DNA of 64,000 bases from M3007 sp043764095 (GTDB lineage Bacteria > Bacteroidota > Bacteroidia > Chitinophagales > Saprospiraceae), in contig JAYUKX010000056.1 of NCBI GenBank assembly GCA_043764095.1, positions 88,664-152,663 on the forward strand. Direction: 5' to 3'. A program made the translations under genes and the position numbers. This document shows positions 42,939 to 52,707 of the stretch, piece after piece. The first letter of the stretch is position 1, and every line of letters begins with the position of its first letter. Below the pieces are notes generated by a model. That model had not been told where the DNA came from and did no database searches. It was given only the letters and a program-made list of their open reading frames with translations.

Positions 42939-45446
42939 ATGAAAAGTTTAAATCAATTGGCCGCCACGGTATTGTTATTAATGCTAGGCCACACACTCCT
43001 GTCCCAAACCATTACACTCAACCGCAGCCTCTGGACCAGATTAAACGAAACTCAAATTACCGTAAATGCTTCCGATCGCCAAATTATTCCAGAAGAATAT
43101 TTGACTTACCAGCTAGATGTAACACAACTCCGACAACTACTCAGTAATGCGCCCTCTGAAGCGGATGTTTTGAACAACGATGCAACACCGCTTTTGATGG
43201 AATTTCCGACTCCCACGGGTGGTTTTATGCTCTACAGGGTTTCTGGGTTTACCATGATGCACCCTCAATTGCAGGCGCAATTTCCTGAAATACGGACTTT
43301 TTCGGGTACTTGCGTGGATCCTGCTGGAGGTGTAGTCTTTTTTGATTTTACGCCACAGGGCTTTCACTCCATGACACTTCGTTCGGAGCAGGGTTCGGTA
43401 TTTATCGATCCTTATTCCAAGGCGGATGACCAGCATTACTTGGTTTATTACAAGAAAAACTTTGTAAGAAAAGAAAGTGACCGGATGGTTTGTCATGTCA
43501 CGGAGGATTTTCCAGTACAGATCAAAGTGCCAGAAATGAACAATGCCGAACTTCCTGCTACCAACTGTACCAAGCGACGAGAATATCGCTTAGCATTGGC
43601 GGCAACAGGCGAGTACACGGCTTTTCATTCTCTACCAGGTGCTCCTGCTGTTGCTCTGGGACAAGCGGCCATTGTAACTGCGATGAACCGTGTTAACGGC
43701 GTATATATAACCGAGGTAAGCGTACAAATGAATCTTATTGCGAATAATTCGACTGTCGTTTACACCAACGCTGCCACCGATCCTTATACGAATGGTAATG
43801 GGGTAACTATGTTGACTGAAAATGTCAATAATCTTAACTTGGTAATCGGAACGGCTAATTATGATATTGGCCATGTATTTAGTACTGGCGGCGGCGGCGT
43901 AGCCTCTACCTCTCCATGTGTCACTTCAAGCAAAGCAAGGGGTGTTACAGGTCTTACTTCCCCCATTGGTGATCCATTTTATATTGATTATGTAGCCCAC
44001 GAAATGGGACACCAATATAGTGGTTCTCATACCTTTAGTAGTACGGTGGGTAGCTGCTCTGGCAATGGTGTTGCTACGTCCGCGTTTGAACCGGGTAGCG
44101 GAACAACCATTATGGCTTATGCGGGTATATGTTCACCCGAAAACGTACAAAATAACAGTGATGCCTATTTTCATGCGCGCAGTCTGCTTCAAATATCAAG
44201 TGCAATTGCCGCCCATACCTGCGAGTCCGAAATAGCCAATGGTAATACTGCGCCTAGTGTGGCCGCATTGACTAGTATTACGATACCAACCTCCACGCCG
44301 TTTGTCCTGAATGGTAGTGCCACTGATCCTAGCCCATTGACTTATTGTTGGGAGCAATACAATAATGCCCAAGTATCACCACCCAGCGGTACCAATACAA
44401 CAGGGCCTTTGTTCCGCTCATTGACACCTGTTTCGGAAACGAATCGGCATTTTCCAAGTTTTGACAATACTTTTAATGGTACTGTTGACCCCTGGGAAGT
44501 ACTGCCTAGTGTAGCTCGATCCCTTATTTTTAGGCTAACTGCCCGTGATAATGCAACGGTGGGTGGCTGCTCCGATGAGAAAGATATTACAGTAACGGTA
44601 TCTGCGGGTGGACCATTTTCCATTACAGCACCGAATAGTGGTGCTTTTGCGGGCAACTCAACAACTACTGTTACATGGAATACGGCCAGTTCTGCCACGT
44701 ATGCTCCCAATGTGGATATTTTGTACAGTACTACGCCCTCGGATGCTAGTTCATATACACTTATTTTGGCCAATACGCCCAACGATGGAACGCAAGCCAT
44801 CACAGTACCTAATTTAACGACAAGTACAGCCCGTATTATGGTGCGTTCATCAAGCACGAATGGCACTTTTTTCTATGATATTTCCAATAATAACCTATCC
44901 ATTTCATTGCCCGTGGAATTGGTCGGTTTTAATGCCGAAAAGCAAAAAAATCAGGTATTATTGCAATGGGAAACAGCCTCGGAGCAAGATAATCGTGGTT
45001 TCCATGTGCAACGCAGCGTAAACAGTAGCCGTTATTTCGAAAATATTGGTTTTGTAGCCGCTACCAGCGAATTGAAGGCTAAAAATCTTTATAATTTTAC
45101 GGATAAAGACGTTAAGTCCGGCAATATCTATTACTACCGCCTCCGTCAGGAAGACCAAGATGGCGATAGCAATTTGTCGGATATACGCAGTGTAAGTTTT
45201 GAAGGCGTAACCGGACAATTACAAATTACGCCAAATCCAGCACGCGACTATATCCAACTCACCGCATCAGAGATGGATTGGGAAGATGTTTTTGAAATAA
45301 CGATCATCAATGCCGCTGGGCAAGTTATACGCCAAACAACAATGAGCCTCGATAATGCCTTATCTACCGTAGATTGGCCTGCTGGGGTGTATCTGATCCG
45401 CGCTGTATCGGAAAATAAAATATGGGCAGGTAAAGTAGTTAAGTAA
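42939..45446 (+). CDS. Reprolysin-like T9SS-secreted metalloprotease (intact zinc site)
   Basis: Start chosen at ATG 42939 (835 residues; an in-frame TTG lies three codons earlier). Signal peptide LAATVLLLMLGHTLLSQ is followed by a propeptide-like region and a reprolysin-like domain with HEMGHQYSGSH: His354, Glu355, His358 and His364 are all present, as is the Met-turn TTIMAYAG. Then come the YCWEQYNN Ig-like domain, a FN3-like domain (LLQWETASEQDNRGFHVQRS) and a T9SS type A tail (ITPNPARDYIQ ... WPAGVYLIRAVS). It is homologous to the tandem pair at 24-31 kb but lacks their P domain. This copy should be catalytically competent. Confidence 0.92.
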   Translation: MKSLNQLAATVLLLMLGHTLLSQTITLNRSLWTRLNETQITVNASDRQIIPEEYLTYQLDVTQLRQLLSNAPSEADVLNNDATPLLMEFPTPTGGFMLYRVSGFTMMHPQLQAQFPEIRTFSGTCVDPAGGVVFFDFTPQGFHSMTLRSEQGSVFIDPYSKADDQHYLVYYKKNFVRKESDRMVCHVTEDFPVQIKVPEMNNAELPATNCTKRREYRLALAATGEYTAFHSLPGAPAVALGQAAIVTAMNRVNGVYITEVSVQMNLIANNSTVVYTNAATDPYTNGNGVTMLTENVNNLNLVIGTANYDIGHVFSTGGGGVASTSPCVTSSKARGVTGLTSPIGDPFYIDYVAHEMGHQYSGSHTFSSTVGSCSGNGVATSAFEPGSGTTIMAYAGICSPENVQNNSDAYFHARSLLQISSAIAAHTCESEIANGNTAPSVAALTSITIPTSTPFVLNGSATDPSPLTYCWEQYNNAQVSPPSGTNTTGPLFRSLTPVSETNRHFPSFDNTFNGTVDPWEVLPSVARSLIFRLTARDNATVGGCSDEKDITVTVSAGGPFSITAPNSGAFAGNSTTTVTWNTASSATYAPNVDILYSTTPSDASSYTLILANTPNDGTQAITVPNLTTSTARIMVRSSSTNGTFFYDISNNNLSISLPVELVGFNAEKQKNQVLLQWETASEQDNRGFHVQRSVNSSRYFENIGFVAATSELKAKNLYNFTDKDVKSGNIYYYRLRQEDQDGDSNLSDIRSVSFEGVTGQLQITPNPARDYIQLTASEMDWEDVFEITIINAAGQVIRQTTMSLDNALSTVDWPAGVYLIRAVSENKIWAGKVVK

Positions 45447-45921
45447 CCGTGAATCCTTTTACGCCATGAAAGCGCAACAAATGATTTGGCGTGTTTTCGT
45501 TGTACAAGCAAAGAATAAGTGCTTGACGGAGTTTAGGATCGGTGTTAAATAAAATTTTAATTGGATTGTGGATATACCCGCGTTCGGGAAAGAGTTGCAA
45601 TTGGGAAGTTCGTTGTTTACGGAACAATTTTAACTCATCAGCATTTGCCGGAACGGGTATATCCCCATATCCATGCTCTTTTAAAAAATCGATGACCATA
45701 TTGTAGGAGGCTTCTATTTTACCACCAGCAAATATCGTTCGGTATTCCCATCCATCGCTTTTACCACCAAGGTAATTACTGCCTGCTTCTGGAAAATCCC
45801 CCCGAATGGGTACAATTGGTTCAAATACCTCCTCTATTACCCTTGTAGAGGTGTCATCCTCTTCAAAAGTTTCGGTACCGTCTATTATAAAACCAAATTC
45901 GTCGTATTCGATGGGTGGCAT
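45439..45921 (-). CDS. Conserved protein of unknown function
   Basis: Start chosen at ATG 45921 (160 residues), just after a TAATTTTG -7 box on the minus strand. It is not recognised. The acidic N-terminus (MPPIEYDEFGFIIDGTETFE) is followed by a globular cytoplasmic-looking domain with YNMVIDFLKEHGYGDIPVP and FPERGYIHNPIKILF. No signal or membrane segment is visible. Its stop overlaps the end of the convergent metalloprotease gene by 8 bp, and no terminator separates them. Confidence 0.7.
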   Translation of the reverse strand: MPPIEYDEFGFIIDGTETFEEDDTSTRVIEEVFEPIVPIRGDFPEAGSNYLGGKSDGWEYRTIFAGGKIEASYNMVIDFLKEHGYGDIPVPANADELKLFRKQRTSQLQLFPERGYIHNPIKILFNTDPKLRQALILCLYNENTPNHLLRFHGVKGFTVT

Positions 45922-46142
45922 GGCTATGAGCGTTAGAATTGCGGCTGCAAAATTACGATATTTGTACCGATTTGGGTATGCATGCTTATAAAAACAGTAA
46001 TTTAGCCAATAAGATATTTTAAGCATCCCGAAGTATCAAACATTAATTGTTTAATTTTTTTATTTTTAAAATTAAAATATTGAACAAAAAGATATTTTTC
46101 TTGTTAGTTGTTGGTTTGGTTTTATCATTCAAAAATATTTCG

Positions 46143-46529
46143 ATGTCTAGTTGCACAACCAATGGTATAACGGTACATGTTGAAACCCAATACTTGCCAG
46201 AGCACTCTAATCCGAGGGGGCAAAAATTTATATTTGGTTACTATGTCGTCATCGAAAATGGCTCTGATATAACCGTACAACTACTGCGCCGCAAATGGAT
46301 CATTACCGATGCAACCGGTGTTGTACGGGAGGTAGAAGGCGATGGTGTTGTGGGGCTACAACCTACGCTTCAACCTGGTGAAATCCACGAATATATGTCT
46401 TTTTGTAACCTTTTCTCCGAAATTGGTAAAATGAAAGGATCTTATACGATGCTTTGTATTAAGGATAATACGCTGCTGGAGATTGAAATTCCTGAGTTCC
46501 ACATGTTTACACCATCAGTACTAAATTAG
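46143..46529 (+). CDS. apaG: ApaG-domain protein
   Basis: Start chosen at ATG 46143, giving 128 residues, the normal ApaG length. The upstream AT-rich frame would add an atypical hydrophobic leader (NKKIFFLLVVGLVLSF), so a secreted version is possible but less likely. The family pieces are TNGITVHVETQYLPEHS, FGYYVVIENGSDITVQLLRR, WIITDATG and PGEIHEYMSFCNL. ApaG is a small beta-sandwich linked to Co/Mg resistance and diadenosine tetraphosphate metabolism; its exact activity is unsettled. A hairpin (AATGAGT...ACTCATT plus T-run) just downstream can end the transcript. Confidence 0.88.
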   Translation: MSSCTTNGITVHVETQYLPEHSNPRGQKFIFGYYVVIENGSDITVQLLRRKWIITDATGVVREVEGDGVVGLQPTLQPGEIHEYMSFCNLFSEIGKMKGSYTMLCIKDNTLLEIEIPEFHMFTPSVLN

Positions 46530-46560
46530 GAATGAGTTAAGTACTAGGACACTCATTTTT
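46526..46560 (+). terminator. Terminator after apaG
   Basis: AATGAGT and ACTCATT form a 7-bp stem around TTAAGTACTAGGAC, followed by TTTCAC. It starts right at the apaG stop codon. Strength is modest. Confidence 0.5.
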
Positions 46561-46618
46561 CACTTTATTTCTTCCATAAATTAACGATCTTTGCGCCGAT
46601 TTGATTGCTGTTTTAGCG

Positions 46619-46682
46619 TTAAGGAACGGGACTCCAAAATCTTTAGCCTGAATGGTGGAACTTATTTCGACTCCGTTCCTAA
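46619..46682 (+). repeat. Fold-back element E3 in the leader of the ABA4-like gene
   Basis: TTAAGGAACGG at the left pairs with CCGTTCCTAA at the right. The complement of the right arm (TTAGGAACGGAGTCGAAATAA) resembles the left arm of E2 (TTAGGAACGTTATCGAAATAA). A GATCTTTG box-like sequence lies about 30 bp upstream. The element ends 34 bp before the next start codon. Confidence 0.5.
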
Positions 46683-46716
46683 TCAATTATTGCTCACCTA
46701 ATTTATCTGCACAAAA

Positions 46717-47145
46717 GTGACACCCGAAAATTTCTATTGGTACTCCAGCGTTCTCATTTTTTTCCCTTGGTTGGCGCTTACATTTGCGCCCAACTGGAAA
46801 TGGAGCGAAACCCTTGCTTCTGTTTCGGCAATTATTTTATTGATTGCCAGTACTTATTTTACCATCATTTATTTGCGCTCTGGCCATGAAGGCGGAGGGC
46901 ATGTTTTTTCTTTTGAGGGCATCACCCATCTTTTTCGTAGCACCGAAATGTTAATGACGGGTTGGCTCAATTACTTGGCCTTCGCCTTGTTGGTGGGTAT
47001 TTGGGAGACCAATGATGCCCATAAAAATAAAATACCGCATATTTTTGTAGCACCCTGTTTGTTGCTCACCTTTGTGATGGGACCAACGGGTTTGCTGTTG
47101 TATTTGCTGGTTCGGTGGGTACGTACGCGGTCTTTAAAGATATAA
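46717..47145 (+). CDS. ABA4-like family membrane protein (DUF4281)
   Basis: A 142-residue protein with four hydrophobic segments and the family core HYLAF-type motif seen as GWLNYLAFALLVGIWETNDA, then PCLLLTFVMGPTGLLLYLLVR. ABA4 proteins act in neoxanthin formation in plants; bacterial homologs are of unknown role, perhaps carotenoid-related. Start is GTG at 46717, preceded by element E3. A Gly/His-rich loop (RSGHEGGGHVFSF) is distinctive. It converges with the next gene with a 3-bp gap and no terminator. Confidence 0.82.
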   Translation: MTPENFYWYSSVLIFFPWLALTFAPNWKWSETLASVSAIILLIASTYFTIIYLRSGHEGGGHVFSFEGITHLFRSTEMLMTGWLNYLAFALLVGIWETNDAHKNKIPHIFVAPCLLLTFVMGPTGLLLYLLVRWVRTRSLKI

Positions 47146-47148
47146 TTT

Positions 47149-49599
47149 TTAGGTCTTCAATAATTTGACCACATTGGGCGTACCATTCACCCATAAGGTG
47201 ATAATGTATAACCCCTTGGGCAAATCTGACAGATCAATACTTGTATCGGGTAGGTCAATTGTTTTCATTTTTCGCCCTAAATAATTCGATATTTCGATGG
47301 TTTCAATCGCTTTATTGGACTGAAAATAATTGATTCCCGTAGTTGGGTTGGGATAAATGTCTATCTTGAAATGGTCATTCTGAACAGCAACCATTTTTGA
47401 ATAGATGTACTTTCCATCCCAATCAATTTCTTTGATCCTGTAATAATTTGTTCCTTCAAACGGACGAGCATCAACGACAGAATAGTGGTGGTATTGATTT
47501 GTGCTACCATGCCCGCTTACCGATGTTACCGTATTGAAATCAATACCATTTTCACTCCTTTCTACCTCAAAATGACTGCAATTTTGTTCCGTTGCCGTAG
47601 CCCATTCCACCTCAATACCGGCCTTTACTTTGTAGGCGCGTATCGGATCCGCAAATTCAACAGATAATGCACCATTATTGATCGGGACTGTACTGCGGTA
47701 TAACCCACCTTGTCCATCGGTATTCAAATATAAAACAACATACATGTACCCTACTGGATCAAATTCTAAAGCCGCCGCTCTGGCTTCGGTTGGTAACCCC
47801 ACCGATGCAGATACCCAATCGGTATTGGCATTCCATACACTATTATTTGCCATATAAACAGGTTCTGCATAAAGCCCATTATTGGTACTCATATACGCAT
47901 TGTTACTATTGTCAAAAACCAAATCGGTTACTGTTTGCATCGTATTAAGGTCATTGTCTAAAAACTCCACCCATACATCACCATTACTGCCGGGTGGCGA
48001 AAACCAAGCCGTATGCGTGTACCAATCGGATCCAGCAAAGAGTGCACCATTATTGTCCATTTCAATCTTATAAACATTGCCGTACCAAGGGATGGAATTA
48101 CCCACCCCAAGTGTCCATGTTTTTCCGCCATCGGTAGAGCGACTCACGCCTTCCGATTCGCTACCCAGAAAAATAGTATGCGGAGCAGCAAACTCAATAT
48201 CCCAAATAGCCGAAAATCCTGAGATAGGTTTGTTCACCCAATTAGCCCCATTATTGATCGAATAGGAAAGTACTGGGCCTCCAAACCTGCCCGTAGCCCA
48301 CATCGTATCGGCTGCATGTTGTTTGACATTAGTGTAAAAATCGGTACCATTCGATGCTACTTGTGTCCAGTTATCACCGTCGTTGGTGGAACGGAAAATA
48401 AAGGACTGAAGGGTTGTCCCCGGAATATAGGTGGTCTGAAAAAGATCTCCTGCTACATTTGTAGTAATATTAATTGAATTCAGCGTCGTTAAACCCGTAG
48501 ATTTCCGCAACCAAGTAATACCATTATCATCCGATCGCCAAACACCATCATAATGTGTACTAACATATAATTTGCCGTCAGCAGCACCTGTAAAACCCAC
48601 AATTTCCTTTCGCGCGTCCAGCCCAGGGTTCATGTCCTGCCAAACACTACCTTGATTCGCAGATTTATAAACGCCAGCAGCACCCCCATAAATTAAACCT
48701 GATATTGTGGCACAAAAACTATAAAAAGGCCCCGTACTCAATGCACTACTCACTACAGACCAAGAAGCCCCTCTATTGGTGGATCGGTAGATTTGTCCAT
48801 ATCCGCTTACATTGTACCCCATGAACAGGTTACTTTGTGCGTCCACGCACATAGCGGAAACATTCAGTACGGGCAGCCCTGTATTGATCGATGCCCAACT
48901 CCCCCAACCAGCAGGAATTCGGTAAACATTGTTACTATTGCAAGCGACATAAAGGGTATCGGTGCTGCTCATAACCATTTTTGTAATAAATGAATTGGGC
49001 ATTGCGGTTAATGATGTCCAAGTATTGCTCCCATTAAAGGAATATACACCACTATTGAAACACCCGACGTATATGATCCCCGTTGATCCAACCGATATGG
49101 CACGAGCCAGCGCAGGAAGATTAAATTTAATACTCGACCAACTACTACCATCCCATTTATACACCTCATCGGAGGTGGTTACCATATACATTACTCCATT
49201 GGCTCCTTTTGCAAAACCCCAAGCAACAAGATTGCTGGCTGGTAATCCTGTATTTATTTGCGTCCAAGTCCCGCTGCTGTACTTATAAATACCATGATTT
49301 CCAGTACTCACAAAAATGTCGTCGTTGGAAGAAGTGCCTAAAGACCTAATCAATGGATCATCAAGGCCGTCACTAATATTGATCCAGGAAACCCCAGCGT
49401 TAGAAGACTGAAGCACACCAAAACTGCTTGTTCCAATATAAACGTCATTGTTGCTTGTGGAGGTAATTGCAACAATGCTTTCATTGGGGCCGTTTACTTT
49501 TTCCCATATTGGTTGTGCAGATATGGTTGGTGTTAATGCAACAATTTGTCCAAATAGGAGTAAAAAAGTGAAAATTTGATTGAAATATAGCTTGTCCAT
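47149..49599 (-). CDS. T9SS type A cargo protein with BNR/sortilin-like beta-propeller repeats
   Basis: An 816-residue secreted protein: signal peptide (IFTFLLLFGQIVALTPTISA), then many BNR/VPS10-like blades with Asp-box-type motifs (SSNAGVSWIN, RSTNRGASWSVVS, RSTNDGDNWTQV, RSTDGGKTWTLG). A FN3-like domain (VEWATATEQNCSHFEVERSENG) and a type A sorting tail (DIYPNPTTGINYF ... DLPKGLYIITLWVNG) complete it. The folded propeller may bind polysaccharide or protein; a sialidase catalytic site is not evident. Same strand as, and 23 bp downstream of, the next T9SS gene, so they may share a transcript. Confidence 0.88.
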   Translation of the reverse strand: MDKLYFNQIFTFLLLFGQIVALTPTISAQPIWEKVNGPNESIVAITSTSNNDVYIGTSSFGVLQSSNAGVSWINISDGLDDPLIRSLGTSSNDDIFVSTGNHGIYKYSSGTWTQINTGLPASNLVAWGFAKGANGVMYMVTTSDEVYKWDGSSWSSIKFNLPALARAISVGSTGIIYVGCFNSGVYSFNGSNTWTSLTAMPNSFITKMVMSSTDTLYVACNSNNVYRIPAGWGSWASINTGLPVLNVSAMCVDAQSNLFMGYNVSGYGQIYRSTNRGASWSVVSSALSTGPFYSFCATISGLIYGGAAGVYKSANQGSVWQDMNPGLDARKEIVGFTGAADGKLYVSTHYDGVWRSDDNGITWLRKSTGLTTLNSINITTNVAGDLFQTTYIPGTTLQSFIFRSTNDGDNWTQVASNGTDFYTNVKQHAADTMWATGRFGGPVLSYSINNGANWVNKPISGFSAIWDIEFAAPHTIFLGSESEGVSRSTDGGKTWTLGVGNSIPWYGNVYKIEMDNNGALFAGSDWYTHTAWFSPPGSNGDVWVEFLDNDLNTMQTVTDLVFDNSNNAYMSTNNGLYAEPVYMANNSVWNANTDWVSASVGLPTEARAAALEFDPVGYMYVVLYLNTDGQGGLYRSTVPINNGALSVEFADPIRAYKVKAGIEVEWATATEQNCSHFEVERSENGIDFNTVTSVSGHGSTNQYHHYSVVDARPFEGTNYYRIKEIDWDGKYIYSKMVAVQNDHFKIDIYPNPTTGINYFQSNKAIETIEISNYLGRKMKTIDLPDTSIDLSDLPKGLYIITLWVNGTPNVVKLLKT

Positions 49600-49622
49600 G
49601 ATGTGATATTGGTGTTAGTTAT

Positions 49623-52514
49623 TCAAATTATGATCAAACGCGCCTGCCATCCGCGGTTATCTTTTAAAAAATATACGCCAGACGGTAATTTTTCAGGCAA
49701 TGCTGTTTTTCTTTCTAATACCCTCAATACGGCAACACATTTCCCCGTAATGTCATATAAATGCAACGCCTCTGTGTCGCATCCGAGTAAGTGAATAGGC
49801 ACTCCTGCACGGGCAGGATTAGGGAATACTAGGTTTTCTTTAGTGGAATAAACACTAACGGGTATCACATCACTCGTCGTGTGCGCCAGAAAAAGGGTAT
49901 CGATAGTATGGTGATAAGTATTGGTATAAATGGGCGTATTGAAGTCGAAAAAAATGGCTGCTGTATTTTCAATACGCGTTCCAATCGGCACCGAATTCCT
50001 AGGTTGGATAGAAAACTGGACGAAACCATGTGAGCCCATCGGGTTAATAGTGGAATCGGGCAGCAGAATATTGTCAAACGTGCATTTCAAAATGCTACCC
50101 GACTCCCACGTTATGGTACAGGGGTGGCTGGAGGCTTGTAAATGAAACGACAATGGGTCGAGCAATGGCGACAAATCATCCCTAATCTGCACCCTAAATG
50201 CCGTATCTGTACCTGTATTTTGAAAACGAATCAGGTATTCAATAGGTGTACCGGGTAATATAAAATGCGCGCTATCCAGCCCTTCCGGATTGGCATGTTT
50301 ATCATTTGGGTCGTAAGCGTTCACCAATACACTGCAATCGGTAGAAAAAGTAGGGTTGCCATCTTCATTTGGGAATTTTGTAATAAATCCGCCGGGAAAA
50401 GGCATATTATTATTCCAATTACAAGCTTCTACCCACACCGAAGGGCCATTGGAGTAAGGAAGATAAGCATTGAACGGGTAGCCGGGCTCCTGCATCGCCA
50501 ATAGCCCATAAGTAGCACCAGTTGCAAAAAAACGCAACGTATCCGAACCATTGGGCTGCAATGGCCCAAAATTGCCAGTCCGCCAGACTACCATATCTTC
50601 AATGATGATATAATCCAGCACTTGAGTAGGCGCACTTCCCGTGTTTTTTAACCAAAAAACAACACTGTCTTGTTCGCAAAAGCCCCCTACTACTACTTGT
50701 GCACCCGACCAAAAAGGCAATGGAATACAAAAAGTATCGGGGAGCATATACGCGGAAACGCATACCGTTTGGCCCAAAATAGTCGAATCGCAATCGACAT
50801 AGACCTGCATGGCAAATTGCCCGCACTCCCCGATATCCACGGAATCAATATGAAAGATTATTGTATCTCCTGCGATACTTTCTACCGGTATTTCTGCCGA
50901 CACAAATTCGAGGGAAGGATCAAGTACTACCCGAATTTCTGAACCAACTGCCGCCGATGTTCCATTGTTGCAATAATGAACATAAAGTGTATTTTCAAAG
51001 CATCGGCGTGTAAAAGGCAATGAAATATCTATTTCCATTTGGGCGCAATCCACAATGGCTTGCAATGCAAAATCAATGGTATCAGTCGTGTTTACTGCTG
51101 ACAAATACACCGGAATATCATTGTCACAGGGTTGCCAATACGGATTAAAAACATTAATTTTGACCATCCATTGGCCCGTATCCACGGCAAATGAATATTC
51201 TCCTAACGCATTACTAATGGTATAGATCGTATCTTGGTTGTTGGTTATGGCTACTAGCCAACCTGACAAAACAGTTTCATTGGGATCTGGCGCGCAACTA
51301 AGATTTTGGTCAAAAAATACTTTTCCCCGGATTAAATTGGGGAACGCCACTAAATTGGAATCCGTTTTGATGATCCCCACATTGCCCCCATTCAAAAGGT
51401 AACGATAAGTCAGTAAAAATCCGCCATCAGAGGTTTTATCCAAAGTACTGACACCCGATGATGGTGTAGAATATGCCTTATAATTAGTGATATTTCCAAG
51501 AGCATCAAGACGTGCTAAAAACTTGTGGAGTGTACCTGGAGCAGTATTTCGAGGAACGATATTGCCCGCCATCACCCAGCCATCGCCATCGGCCACAATA
51601 GCAGCTGGAAAACAATTGATACCATTCTGTTTACCTGTAATAAAATCCAATTCGGGCCATCCCTCTTTTTGCCATCGAACTTGCCAGTTTTCATCGAAAC
51701 ACGTCGCTTTGCCAAAAAAAGCACTCGGATTACTGGCAAAAGCATAGTATCCCACCGCAACAATACCACCTGCTAAGTGCGGCGCAATATCCCCTACGCC
51801 TTTCATGCCCGGCGTGTTTTCGGTGGTGGCCGACCAAATACCATTGGTATCAACAGCCGTTATAAAAGGCTGATTGGCATTGGCTACGGCATATTGCCAT
51901 ACAAAATAAGTTGTATTGCCAAACAGATTAGCACCGTAAATCGAACTTAGGGCTGTGCTTATTTCTTTTTTGCTTTGCCACAAGACATTACCTGAAAAAT
52001 CAGTTTTTAGGGCAAAAAGATAGTTTTTGTTGCTCCCATTCGCCTCTGTTTCAAGCATTCCTCCCAAAAACAAAAAGCCATCGGTCAATTCAATGCCCTT
52101 ATATAAAGTACCCGAAGTGGATATACTGGTAGCAGTACCTATGAACGAAAAAGCCCGTTCCCATGCTAAAGTACCATTGACACCATAATATTGCAGTATT
52201 GTATCGCCACTGAAACGCCCAAACGTAAGCGTAGCGCCGTCGCTTTTGCGGATAAAGGCGGAAGAAGGCAAATTAGCCGGATAAGGATGCAACTGAAAAT
52301 TGGCATTATTACCATTTTTATCGATCGAAAGATCCACAAATTTGGCCGCTCCATCCGAAGTTGATTGGATGATAAATTGGGTACTCGTCTCCTCTACCAC
52401 AAATGGCGTGAGTACGCTGGTGTAATGGTATTCTTGCTCAAACTGCTGCCCCCACGCGATCTTAGTAGAGCAAACAAGTAATAAAAGCATTAAAACAGTT
52501 CTGCCGATATTCAT
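49623..52514 (-). CDS. T9SS type A cargo protein with SdrD-B-like and DUF7619/DUF11-type domains
   Basis: A 963-residue secreted protein: signal peptide (TVLMLLLLVCSTKIAWG), an N-terminal propeller-like half (GGFLLTYRYLLNGGNVG), an SdrD-B-like collagen-binding-type fold (IRGKVFFDQNLSCAPDPNET; ALGEYSFAVDTGQW), CARDB/DUF11-like repeats and a DUF7619-type module (VNAYDPNDKHANPEG, YLIRFQNTGTDTAFRVQI, NTAAIFFDFN). The sorting tail is short and divergent (FPNPARAGVPIHLLG ... LPSGVYFLKDNRGWQ). Probably a cell-surface or extracellular adhesin. Precedes the BNR-type gene on the same strand. Confidence 0.87.
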   Translation of the reverse strand: MNIGRTVLMLLLLVCSTKIAWGQQFEQEYHYTSVLTPFVVEETSTQFIIQSTSDGAAKFVDLSIDKNGNNANFQLHPYPANLPSSAFIRKSDGATLTFGRFSGDTILQYYGVNGTLAWERAFSFIGTATSISTSGTLYKGIELTDGFLFLGGMLETEANGSNKNYLFALKTDFSGNVLWQSKKEISTALSSIYGANLFGNTTYFVWQYAVANANQPFITAVDTNGIWSATTENTPGMKGVGDIAPHLAGGIVAVGYYAFASNPSAFFGKATCFDENWQVRWQKEGWPELDFITGKQNGINCFPAAIVADGDGWVMAGNIVPRNTAPGTLHKFLARLDALGNITNYKAYSTPSSGVSTLDKTSDGGFLLTYRYLLNGGNVGIIKTDSNLVAFPNLIRGKVFFDQNLSCAPDPNETVLSGWLVAITNNQDTIYTISNALGEYSFAVDTGQWMVKINVFNPYWQPCDNDIPVYLSAVNTTDTIDFALQAIVDCAQMEIDISLPFTRRCFENTLYVHYCNNGTSAAVGSEIRVVLDPSLEFVSAEIPVESIAGDTIIFHIDSVDIGECGQFAMQVYVDCDSTILGQTVCVSAYMLPDTFCIPLPFWSGAQVVVGGFCEQDSVVFWLKNTGSAPTQVLDYIIIEDMVVWRTGNFGPLQPNGSDTLRFFATGATYGLLAMQEPGYPFNAYLPYSNGPSVWVEACNWNNNMPFPGGFITKFPNEDGNPTFSTDCSVLVNAYDPNDKHANPEGLDSAHFILPGTPIEYLIRFQNTGTDTAFRVQIRDDLSPLLDPLSFHLQASSHPCTITWESGSILKCTFDNILLPDSTINPMGSHGFVQFSIQPRNSVPIGTRIENTAAIFFDFNTPIYTNTYHHTIDTLFLAHTTSDVIPVSVYSTKENLVFPNPARAGVPIHLLGCDTEALHLYDITGKCVAVLRVLERKTALPEKLPSGVYFLKDNRGWQARLIII

Positions 52515-52707
52515 TCCTTAAGGATGGATGGTGATGGGTTAATCGTATTTTCACGTGCTTTACTAGATACAAAGGTCTGTACTATTTATTTTTTCGCAAG
52601 TGACAAAAAAATGAATTTGCCAATAGTTAATTCAAAAAAATAAATACTAAAATATTAAAAACCAGTAAATTAGTTATGATATTTGCCGAATAATTTATTG
52701 ATTTTTT

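Noticed and set aside
46047..46142. Signal-peptide-like extension of apaG
   Set aside because: ApaG proteins are cytoplasmic with the length obtained from ATG 46143; the extension is AT-rich leader with chance hydrophobic codons, although a secreted form cannot be fully excluded.
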